In this document: positions 54,327-64,000 of the stretch, piece by piece | Position numbering within the stretch: the first letter of the stretch is position 1 | Layout: each line of letters opens with the position of its first letter | Assembly: GCA_954871525.1 (NCBI GenBank) | Contig: OX940861.1 | Location: forward strand, 38,019,201-38,083,200 | From: Parietaria judaica | Lineage: Eukaryota; Streptophyta; Magnoliopsida; Rosales; Urticaceae | DNA: 64,000 bases | Direction: 5' to 3' | Program-made: the position numbers and the translations under genes | The notes under the pieces: generated by a model | What the model saw: the letters and a program-made list of their open reading frames with translations, nothing else | Told to the model about the DNA's origin: nothing | The model's database searches: none

Positions 54327-57300
54327 GTGGAAAAGATTCCCGAATCTTTTGAATCTGTAGAGCGCTATTTGGGGTCATATATGTACCCTTTAGTGGAAGA
54401 AACAAGAGCACAATTGCTCTCGGGTATGGAAATTATGTACCGAGCTCCGTTTGCCGAGGTGGTTGATATCAGAGAGATCGAACCTCATGGAAGAATGGTG
54501 TATAACATAACAGTGAAGCACTGGAGCAACCGTCAGAGAGGCTATAGCAAGGAGCCTTACAAAACTCTGCCCGGCGATTTCATGATTTTAGCAAACGCCA
54601 AACCCGAGTCTCTGTCTGACTTAGAGAGGGTGGGAACCTTGTGGGCCTACATATCCGTTAATAAAGTCTTTGATAATGACGCGGAGAGTCTGGATGACTT
54701 TAGCTATTCCGAGTTCGAGGTTGAGGCGTCACAGAACCTCAAACAAGAATTTGAGGCGTGCTCACCATTGACTGTTGTGCATGTTGAGAATCTGACAACT
54801 AACATTAGAATGTGGAAGGCATTGCATATGACGAGAAATCCCATGATTCTGAACTACGTTCTATCCGTTAATTCCGTGGTACGTTCATGATTAGTTTTAT
54901 GAAATAGTGTTTAAAATAATTGATTAATTAGATGAAAGTGTTTAAACTCTTTGATAAAAAAAAAAAATTACAGGTTAGGGAAACTTGTGATTCCTGCTTG
55001 GACGTGGATGACAGCGTGGTAAAAAGTTTAGCTTCAACTCTGAACGAGTCGCAACGTGGAGCTGTTCTTGGGTGCCATCACATGCTGTATTGCAAGAAGA
55101 ACAAAGCCGGACTCGAGCTGATATGGGGTCCGCCTGGGACTGGAAAAACGAAAACCACAGCCACTATTCTCGTTTCGCTCTTGAAAATGAGGCGCCGAAC
55201 CCTTGTTTGCGCCCCCACTAATGCAGCTATATCCGAACTGATTTCTCGGGTCATGAAAATTGTGGCTTCTACCGGTAATGCCTCCCCGTTTTCTTCATTC
55301 GGAGATATTATTTTGTTTGGAAACAAGGAGAGGCTCAAAGTTGGGTCCGAAACAGAACAAGTGTTTTTGGAATTCCGAGTTCAAAAGCTTGTCGAGTGCT
55401 TAGGACCACTCGGTTTGCTTACTCACTTAACTTCCATGATCAGTTTTCTCGAGAATTGTGTTTCACAGCATATTTCCGAGGAAAATGAATTGATCAGAGA
55501 GAAATATGAGAGTCGCGCCACAAGGGAAGCTAAAGACGAGAGTTTCAATATTAAACCCAAATCGTTTCTCGAGTATGTCAGACAGAGATTTGTTCCAATC
55601 GTGAGGCCACTTCGACAAAGCATCTCTGTATTCTGCACTCACGTACCGGAACATTACATTTTAGAACAGAATTTTAAAAACCTGATGTCGCTTACCGCAT
55701 TGCTTGACAATTTAGAAAGGTTTCTGTTTCAAGAAAATGTGGTTTCAAAAGATTTGGAGGAACTTTTCTCTTCTCCCGGAGTCGGTGAAGACGGATCATC
55801 CTTTCTTTCCACAAAAAGCGATTGCCTTTCCTTGTTGAGATATCTTCAACACTCTCTTAAGAAACTTTCGCTCCCGAGTTCCGAAGACACGGAAAAGATT
55901 ACCAAGTTTTGTTTAGAAAGAGCTTCGTTAGTATTTTCAACCGTCTCCAGCTCGTTTAAGCTGCACAAAATGTCAATTGAGCCGATTACCGCTGCGGTGA
56001 TTGACGAAGCTGCACAGCTGAAAGAGTGCGAATCAGTAATATGTCTTCAACTCCCGGGGATAAAGCATGTTATTCTCGTGGGCGATGAATGCCAATTACC
56101 GGCCACCATAACAAGCAAAGTACTACATCAGTCTTTTTTCTTGTCTATTTATCTTGGTTTATATGTCTCTTTGACGTCTGAGAAATCCGTTGTTTATCTG
56201 TGACAGGTGGCCGAGGAAGCTTGTTTCGGGAGAAGCTTGTTCGAGAGGCTGAGCTCACAAAATCATCCAAAGCACCTGTTGAACACGCAGTATCGAATGC
56301 ATCCATCAATAAGCTGCTTCCCGAACTTGAAATTCTACGACAACCAGATTCAGGATGCTTCTATGGTCCAAAGGAAAAGCTATGAGAGGCGCTATCTCGC
56401 GGGGCCAATGTTCGGGCCATATTCTTTTCTCAATGTGAGTGGCGGGAGAGAGGAGAAAGATGACGACGGGCATAGCCGGCTAAATATGGTCGAGGTTGCT
56501 GTAGTATTGAAGATACTGCACGACCTGCACAAAGGTCTGACTGCCATTAATCAATGTGTTTTTTAACTTCTTTCTTATCGATTACGATCGTCCTGTCACG
56601 TTTAGTTCTTACAGAAATCTGAGACACAAAAAACATCTTTGACTAATCTTATTTTTTTATGTTTAGCTTGGCTCGAATGCAAGGACGAACTCAGAATCGG
56701 AGTAGTATCTCCGTATGCTGCTCAAGTAAATGAGATTCAGGACAAACTGGGGAAAAAGTATGACAAACATGACGGGTTTCAAGTGAAAGTCAATACGGTT
56801 GACGGCTTTCAAGGCGGGGAGGAGGACATAGTCATCGTGTCGACAGTAAGATCTTGTGGCCAGTCACTTGAGTTCATATCCAGTCCTCAGAGAGTTAATG
56901 TTTTTCTCACGAGAGCTAGGTGAGATTTTTAATTGTGATCGGTTTTTTAATTTACCATATTTGAGCTCGGAAAGAAGAAGAAAAAATCACCATTTTTGCC
57001 TTCCTCTCTGCAGGCATTGTCTTTGGATACTAGGCAATGAAAGGACTCTTACCAGTAGTAGGTCTATTTGGGGTACAATAGTCGATGACGCTAAACGCCG
57101 TGGTTGTTTCTTTAATGCCGACGATGACAAGGGTTTGGCTAAGGCTATATTGGAGGCCAAGAAACAGGTCGATCAACTTGATGATTTGTTTAACTCCGGT
57201 AGCGAGCTTTTCAAGAGTTCCAAATGGGTGGTAATTTTCACTATTCTATACTTCTCTCTACTTATCATATCGCTTGACGCCAAAACCTAGCTTTTCTCTT

Positions 57301-60107
57301 TTTTGAATTATCGTTTGTACAATTCACTTACCTATCGTCCTGATCATTTTACACGGAAATTCTCAGGTTCGATTCAGTGATGTCTTTCTGAAGTCTTTTA
57401 AAAAGCTAAAGTCTGAACGGCTCAAGAAGTTGGTTGTGAACCTTCTACTGAAGCTCGCCGGTGGATGGAGACCAAAATGGCCAATATTGGCCTCGGACAA
57501 AGAATGCTCGTTGAAGATCTCGAAATTCAAGGTGAAAGGACTCTTTGTTGTAAGCACTATCGACGTTGTTAAGTTCTCATTGAACTCGTACAAGCAAATT
57601 CTGAAGATCTGGGACGTATTGCCTCTGGAAAGAGTTCCGAATTTGGTAAATCGCCTCGATGCTCTATTTGAAAACTACACAGATGAGTTCATCGGCCTAT
57701 GCAATGAAAAGGCTTTCGAAGGGTAAGTACCAATCTGTTATAGTAGCTCCTTTTTTTTTTTTGCGCTTTGTATTCGATGTTGATTAACTTCTTGTCATGG
57801 TTTGTTTCTTCCTAGGAATTTGGTAACCCCAATTCATTGGCATCCCTCTAAGGATATTGTCCGGGTAAAGAATGCTAGTGCCAGTGAAGCGAGAAGGGAT
57901 TCACCGGAATGTGGAAGTTGCGTTGAGAATTCAAAGGTGAGCGACAGTTTGTCGCTGATGAAGTTCTATAAACTGTCCCATCCGACAGTGAATCACTTGC
58001 TCTCTGACCGTGACGACGGAGAACTGGACCTGCCCTTCGAAGTGACAGACCAAGAGTTGGAGATCATCCTCTTCCCGAGAAGCACATTCATACTCGGGCG
58101 TTCAGGTACTGGGAAAACAACCGTGTTGACACATAAGTTGCTTCAGAGAGAGAAATTGCACCTCAAGGCCACGGAAGAACTATGTGGAGACTTGAAGAGT
58201 GAAAGTGGTTTGGAGCAGGAGTGCTCAAATGCGAATAAGGTTTCCGTACTACGTCAGCTTTTCGTGACTGTGAGTCCCAAGCTGTGTAATGCCGTTAAGA
58301 AACACATATCCAACCTCAAAAGGTGTGATATCAAATGTGTAATAGTTTTTTTTCCTGCTCTTTGATTTTAGCATAAAATATGTTTTGATTTTTGATATTT
58401 CTGCAGTTTTGCATGCTGTGGTAGCAATACAGATAAAAGCGGCACAAGCGAATTGGAATGGATCACGGATGAAGAAGCACAGTTCAGGAACATCCCCGAC
58501 ACTCTCGTTGATATGAAGCCCAATTTGTATCCTCTGGTCATAACCTTCAGTAAGTTCTTGATGATGCTCGATGGCACATTAGGCAAATCGTACTTTGAGA
58601 GATTCGTTGGTATGTCTACTCACAATCAGGAGCAAAGTTCGATAAGATCGATTGCGCTGCAAACATTTTTAAGGACCAAGGAAGTCAACTACGACAAGTT
58701 TAGTGTCTCGTATTGGCCTCACATCAACTCAAGGTTGACAAAGAATCTTGACCCCTCGAGTGTCTTTACGGAGATAATATCTCATATCAAAGGTGGCCAG
58801 AAAGCTCTAGATTCATGTAACTTTAAGCTCGGTCGGGATGAGTATGTCATGCTTTTGGAGAGAAGTTCCTCCAATTTAACCAAGGAAATCAGGGGGAGCA
58901 TATACGACATATTTCAGATGTACGAGAAAATGAAGATGAATAACGGTGAATTCGATCAAGCTGATTTCGTAATCGATCTACATTCCAGACTCCGACATGA
59001 GAGATACAAAGGAGATCAAATAGATTTCGTATATATTGACGAGGTGCAAGACCTGACAATGAGTCAAATCGCCTTGTTTAAGCATGTTTGCAGCAATGCT
59101 GAAGAGGGTTTCGTTTTCTCCGGAGATACCGCCCAAACAATTGCACGAGGCGTTGATTTCCGATTCCAAGATATTAAGAATCTTTTCTACAAGAGATTTC
59201 TGTATGGATCGAGAGGTGTGCAGGAAGACAGGAGAGAGAAAGGAAGAATGTCACCACTTTTTAGTTTGTCTCAAAACTTTAGGACACATGCTGGGATTCT
59301 CAAGTTGTCACAGAGTATTGTGGAGTTACTCTATCGTTTCTTTCCACAGTCAATCGATGTTTTGGATCCCGAGACGAGTATGATAAACGGCGAGGCACCG
59401 GTTTGGCTTCAGTGTGGCAGTAATGAAAATGCCATGGTGAAAATGTTTGGGAATGCGAAGGATGGGCGAAATAAATTTGTTGGCTTTGGAGCCGAGCAAG
59501 TGATTTTAGTCAGAGATGACTCATCTCGAGAAGAAGTCTCAAGCCTTGTCGGAAGTCAGGCTCTTTTGTTGACCATTCTTGAGTGCAAAGGCCTCGAATT
59601 TCAGGTTCCCAGAGTACCTTTCTCGTGTATATCTTTCTGTTCCACGTCAAGAGATAAAATACTCCTCGTGATTAAGAAATTTGTGTCCAATGAACTAATG
59701 GGAAAAACATATGTGTGCCACTTCAAGCTTACGATTAATATTGTCTTTGATTTTTGTAGGATGTTCTATTATATAACTTTTTTGGATCGTCACCACTTCA
59801 GAATCAATGGAGGGTGGTATATGAGTACATGAAGGAGCAGAACATGTTCCAGTCCGAATCGCCTAATTGCCCGGAATTTTCGGAGTCGAAGCATAAGCTC
59901 TTGTGCTCTGAACTAAAGCAATTGTATGTTGCCGTAACTCGAACGAAACAGAGGTTATGGATATGCGAGAGCAGCGATGTGGCCGAGCCCATGTTAGAGT
60001 ACTGGAAGAAGAAGTGTGTTGTACAAGAGAAACAATTTGATGACTCGTTCGCACAGGCAATACAGGTCGAAAGCAGCCCTCAAGAGTGGAGATCACGGGG
60101 CATGAAG
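54327..60107 (+). CDS. Dual superfamily-1 helicase (UPF1-like plus UvrD-like), TRANK1-like; partial
   Basis: Nine exons read in phase without a stop: 54327-54878, 54974-56119, 56207-56534, 56667-56919, 57014-57230, 57367-57722, 57816-58322, 58407-59604 and 59760-60107. The first helicase has [37 protein letters not shown] and [18 protein letters not shown]. The second has [48 protein letters not shown] and [12 protein letters not shown]. All Walker and superfamily-1 motifs look intact. This layout is that of plant 'TPR and ankyrin repeat-containing protein 1-like' proteins, large nucleic-acid-dependent ATPases of unproven role. The first exon seen starts at an acceptor with VEKIPESFE, so a 5' exon is missing. 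The last ends with EWRSRGMK and a donor, so more exons lie beyond the copia insertion. Confidence 0.9.
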
Positions 60108-60191
60108 GTTCGTTTTTTTCTTTTTCTTTTCTTAATCTATTAGTAAGATGTGATTGGGCGGCTGAACTAACTCCGGTTCTATTTTGTGTTT

Positions 60192-60420
60192 TGTTAAAGA
60201 ATATTCTAGATTTATTTAGTATATTATAGATTAAAGTTTATCTAGAACAATCTAGGATAGATTTAATTAGAATCACCTAGAATTAGAATTATCTAGAAAG
60301 AATTTATTACTCTTAGAATAATGTGGAAGTAGAATAATTTAGAATACTTGTACACGTATAAATAGCCTTCCAACCTCAATGAAATAAACAACATTTTCCT
60401 CTCCATTTTCTTTGTTAACA
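60192..60420 (+). repeat. 5' LTR of the intronic copia
   Basis: 229 bp from TGTTAAAGAATATTCTAG to TTTGTTAACA, with several TCTAGA-type words. A TATAAATA lies at 60357-60364 and the LTR end is followed directly by the primer-binding site. Confidence 0.8.
60357..60364 (+). promoter_or_regulatory. TATA box of the intronic copia LTR
   Basis: TATAAATA within CACGTATAAATAGCC. In sense with the helicase gene, so it could in principle start transcripts reading towards the missing 3' exons. Confidence 0.6.
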
Positions 60421-60433
60421 TGGTATCAGAGCC
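60421..60433 (+). other. Primer-binding site of the intronic copia
   Basis: TGGTATCAGAGCC immediately follows the LTR. Confidence 0.85.
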
Positions 60434-60764
60434 ACCTTCCGAAATTAGCCACTCCACTCCAAATTAGCCACCCTCCGAAATTAGTCATCCTACTCCAAAT
60501 TAGCCTACCTCCGAAATTAGTCATCCCATTTTTTGGGTTCGAAATTTGCCTCTTTCTACACCAAAATCTTCTCATCATTCAATCTATTCGAAACCCTTTT
60601 TTTACCCATTTGTTTTAGCCTCGTCCACACGCCTCCACGCGCCACCCTCGACAACCGTTTTCCGATTCCATCACCGCCTACTACTTCATATACTTATATT
60701 GCTTACGTTTCTCCGAATCACCTTCGTCGCCTTCGTTATCTTGCTACCTACTTCTCCAATCGAA

Positions 60765-62128
60765 ATGGCTGAACAAAAACCCGCCGGTGTTTTAGAAATG
60801 GTGCCCGTACTCTCGAAGATTACGGACCACAAGTTGAATGGTTCAAACTATCTCGATTGGAGCAAGACCATTCATTTGTTTCTCCGAAGTATTGACAAAG
60901 ACAATCATTTGACCGACATTGCTCCAAGTGACGAGTCACGACAAGCATGGCTTTGCGAGGATGCTCGCCTTTTTCTACAAATCCGAAACTCCATTGATAG
61001 TAAGTTAATTGGTCTGGTCAATCATTGCGAGTACGTCAAGGAATTAATGGATTATTTGGATTTCCTTTACTCTGGAAAAGGAAATCTATCTCGCATGTTT
61101 GATGTGTGCAAAACTTTCTATAGAGCTAAAAAGCAAGACCAATCACTCACCACTTATTTCATGGAGTTCAAGAAGACATATGAAGAGCTCAACATGTTAT
61201 TGCCTTTTAGCCCCGATGTGAAGGTTCAACAACAACAACGGGAGCAAATGGCCATTATGAGCTTTCTTGCAGGACTCCCTTCGACCTTTGAAACCGCAAG
61301 GTCCCAAATTATCTCTGGCACCGATATATCCTCTTTCCAAGAAGTATTCAGCCGTGCTCTTCGTATTGAGGGATCTCCACCTACTCATAACAGTGGAGCT
61401 TTGCTATCTCGAAACATGTATGACCCAAGCCGCTCTACTAACTACAAACCTGGACGTCCACGAACTCTTGACTCTCGCCCTAAAGAGTTTAGCACAATCA
61501 CTTGTAACTACTGCAAGAAACCAGGTCACAGCAAGCACGAGAGCCGGAAGCTCCTGTACAAGAATCAGAATAACCACTCGGCCCACGTTGCATCCGCCTA
61601 TGAAGACTTGATTCGTGTTCCTGCCGATGAGTATGCCAAATTTTTCGAGTACCAGGAATCACTAAAGAATTCAAAACCCTCTGTCACTGCCATTGCTGAA
61701 TCAGGTAATTCGAATGCGTGTCTTCTTTCCTCATCCTCCAAATGGTTCATTGATTCTGGTGCCACGGATCATATGACAGGTAATTCCAAATTCTTTTCGA
61801 CTCTTACACCTCATGCTTTCACATCCGCGGTCACTTTAGCCGATGGATCTCCCTCTAATGTTAGTGGATCAGGCACTATCACACTCACTCTTTCTCTATC
61901 ATTGTCTAATGTTTTGCATTTGCCCAATTTATCATTCAACCTTTTGTCTGTTAGCCAACTCACAAAAAAATTGAAATGCTCAATCTCATTTTTTCCCGAC
62001 TCTTGTATTTTCCAGGATCTTGTGACGAAACGGATTATTGGTAAAGGACATGAATCTGGAGGTTTCTACATTCTTAACACATCTAAACCTATAGCGTGTT
62101 TCACCGTCACAACAGCTTTTGAAGAACA
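60765..62128 (+). pseudogene. gag and protease of the intronic copia
   Basis: The likely start is the ATG at 60765 (MAEQKPAGVLEMVPVLSKIT), giving the copia Gag fold with LNGSNYLDWSKTIHLFLRS. The zinc knuckle reads CNYCKKPGHSKHES, with Ser in place of the last Cys. Protease has WFIDSGATDHMTG, so the DSG active site is kept. Homology leaves this frame near 62115 and the next part (LRLGHPS) is in another frame. Upstream open sequence from 60546 is probably leader. Confidence 0.85.
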
Positions 62129-63250
62129 TTGCGGTTAGGTCATCCTTCTCTTCCTCTCCTCAAGCAACTTCGTCCGCAATTTAGTTCAGTGTCCTCTTTA
62201 GATTGTGAGTCATGTCAATTAGCTAAACATCATCGCCTTAGCTCTAGTCCTAGAGTCAATAAGCGTTCCAACGCTCCCTTTGAATTAGTTCATACACATG
62301 TTTGGGGTCCTTGTCCTATTGTGTCAAAACCAGGATTCAGATACTTCGTAACTTTTGTGGATGATTTTACTCGTGTAACCTGGTTGTTTTTAATGAAAAG
62401 TCGTTCTGAGTTATTCTCACTGTTCTGTTCGTTTTGTGCGGAGGTCCGTACTCAATTTAACGTCTCTATTCACACCCTCCGTAGTGATAATGCCAAAGAA
62501 TACACGTCAAGTCAATTTGATACTTACATGGCCCAAAATGGCATTCTCCACGAAACATCTTGCGTTGACACTCTGTCCCAAAATAGAGTTGCCGAACGTA
62601 AAAACCGACACCTTCTCGAAACTGCACGTTCCTTACTTTTTCAAACAGGTGTTCCAAAATGTTTTTGGGCCGACGCTATCTCTACGGCCTGTTTCCTCAT
62701 CAATCGAATGCCATCATCTGTTCTTCAAGGTGCAATTCCCTATAAGACATTGTTTCCCCATAAATCTCTATTCCCGGTTAGCCCCAAAATCTTTGGTAGT
62801 ACATGTTTTGTTCGAGATGTTCGTCCCGGTCTCACAAAATTAGATCCAAAGTCTTTAAAATGTGTGTTTTTCGGGTACTCTCGCCTTCAAAAAGGGTATC
62901 GATGTTATTGTCCTAGTCTTCAAAAATACGTTGTATCCATTGATGTCACCTTTCTAGAGCATAAACCGTACTTTACATCTGAGAGACCGAAATCACCAAT
63001 ACTTGAGGACGAGGACTTCTTAGTCTATTCAATCACTTCACCAGAAGCATCTGCGACTTTGAATCAACCTATTATCCCCCCTTTAGCACCGAACTCCACC
63101 ATGGACACCACTGAACCTGCTCCTAGTGTTTCACCGCCTCCCATTCCTCGATCACCTATCGTCTACACTCGACGCGTCCGCCCAACACCACACACTTATC
63201 AATCCTCCAGAGACATGTCCTGCACCAGGTCCCTCGTCATCAGATCCATC
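62129..63250 (+). pseudogene. Integrase of the intronic copia
   Basis: The zinc-binding part shows LRLGHPS and CESCQLAKHHR. In the core the first acid position reads LVHTHVWGP, where copia integrases have HSDVWGP, so the catalytic Asp is His. RSDNAKEYTS and SQNRVAERKNRHLL keep the second Asp and the Glu. The GKR-like end is followed by a Pro-rich linker that is frameshifted around 63230 and again near 63370. Confidence 0.85.
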
Positions 63251-63259
63251 TCTGACTGA

Positions 63260-64000
63260 TGATCTTCCCATCGCATTACGTAAAAGTAAACGTCAGTGTA
63301 CCTATCCTATTTCTTCGTCTATCTCATATAATCTTTTGTCATCCTCTACACGTAATTGTTTTATCCCTTGACTCCATCACCATTCCTAAAACTGTTCGTG
63401 AAGCCTTAGATCATCCTGGTTGGCAGAAAGCAATGACAGAGGAAATGAATGCCTTAGATGACAATGGTACTTGGGAACTTGTTACTCTTCCTTCAGGAAA
63501 ACGAGCAATTGGATGTAAATGGGTCTTCACGGTCAAAATGAATCCGGATGCAACGCTTGCTCGATTGAAGGCTCGCTTAGTCGCCAAAGGTTTTGCCCAA
63601 ACCTATGGTGTTGACTATTCCGATACTTTCTCTCCAGTTGCCAAGTTGACGTCTGTTCGACTTTTCATCTCTTTAGCGGCAACTTACAATTGACACCTAC
63701 ACCAACTCGACATTAAGAATGCATTTCTACATGGGGACATACATGAAGAGGTATACATAGAGCAACCACCTGGTTTTGTTGCTCAGGGGGAGTACGGCAA
63801 AGTGTGTCGTCTTCAAAAAGCATTATATGAGCTAAAACAAAGTCCCCGTGCTTGGTTCGGAAGGTTTAGTCAGGCCCTTGAACAATTTGGGCTGTTTAAA
63901 AGCAAATCTGACAACTTTGTATTTTTCAGGAATACAAAAGACGGTATCATTCTCCTTGTCGTTTATGTTGACGACATCGTAATTACAGGAAGTGATACTG
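63260..64000 (+). pseudogene. Reverse transcriptase of the intronic copia (partial)
   Basis: [20 protein letters not shown] and [20 protein letters not shown] begin the RT. A TGA at 63691-63693 replaces the expected Trp after ATYN. The reading continues with HLHQLDIKNAFLHGDI, so motif A is intact, and VVYVDDIVITGSD near the window end carries the catalytic box. The remainder lies outside. Confidence 0.88.

Larger units (their letters stand above)
60192..64000 (+). mobile_element. Ty1-copia retrotransposon in an intron of the helicase gene (runs off window)
   Basis: A short LTR, primer-binding site and gag-pol in the order gag, protease, integrase, RT place it in Ty1-copia. It starts 84 bases inside the intron that follows the last visible helicase exon, in the same orientation. 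Frameshifts, a stop and a changed integrase residue show it is not intact. Its 3' LTR and target duplication lie outside. Confidence 0.88.

Noticed and set aside
1..64000. Search for a bacterial-style defence or operon system
   Set aside because: Introns, plant retroelements and plant gene families throughout; no prokaryotic gene organisation.

Overview
The window is nuclear DNA of a flowering plant, most probably a eudicot. The background is AT-rich, genes carry short GT-AG introns, and Ty1-copia, Ty3-gypsy (Tat type), hAT, MULE-MITE and Helitron elements are nested in one another. The identifiable host proteins (J-domain protein, CDCA7-type zinc-finger protein, dual-helicase TRANK1-like protein, BAHD acyltransferase) are plant families. 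No bacterial, organellar or viral genome features were seen.

Layout. 1-2.1 kb: a gag-only copia remnant, then a triple, alternately inverted repeat. 2.1-2.9 kb: a BAHD acyltransferase pseudogene. 3.2-4.3 kb: two small TIR elements. 4.8-8.3 kb (minus): a four-coding-exon gene for a protein with a C-terminal J domain and SUMO-interaction-like motifs. 8.3-22.4 kb: a TE graveyard with hAT elements, long-TIR MULE-MITEs, LTR debris, two Helitrons and a 2.7-kb solo copia LTR. 23.2-26.5 kb (minus): an intact five-exon CDCA7-like gene, with one MITE in an intron and another just upstream. 27.5-28.7 kb: a solo LTR. 29.4-52.2 kb: a decayed Tat-type gypsy element with 5-bp target duplication GTACC, 773-bp LTRs, two RNase H domains, a 98-bp tandem array and an antisense coiled-coil ORF block. 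37.4-46.7 kb, inside the gypsy element: a copia element (target duplication AGATA) with very long LTRs. Its internal region lacks recognisable gag, protease and integrase; it carries a structured leader, a clean three-exon gene-like ORF and an RT-RNase H ORF. 54.3-60.1 kb (plus): an open, multi-exon dual superfamily-1 helicase gene. 60.2-64 kb: a third copia element sitting in an intron of that gene and running off the window.

Functionally, the two intact minus-strand genes and the helicase gene are unrelated single genes, not an operon or a shared pathway; CDCA7-like proteins are known partners of DDM1/HELLS remodellers in DNA methylation. The most unusual items are the copia element with spliceable cargo, the template-switch palindrome with six bases of microhomology at its junction, the covarying hairpin series in the copia leader, and the antisense gene with its own TATA box inside the gypsy element. 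Exon borders were assigned by eye from reading frame and splice dinucleotides; single-base errors are possible.
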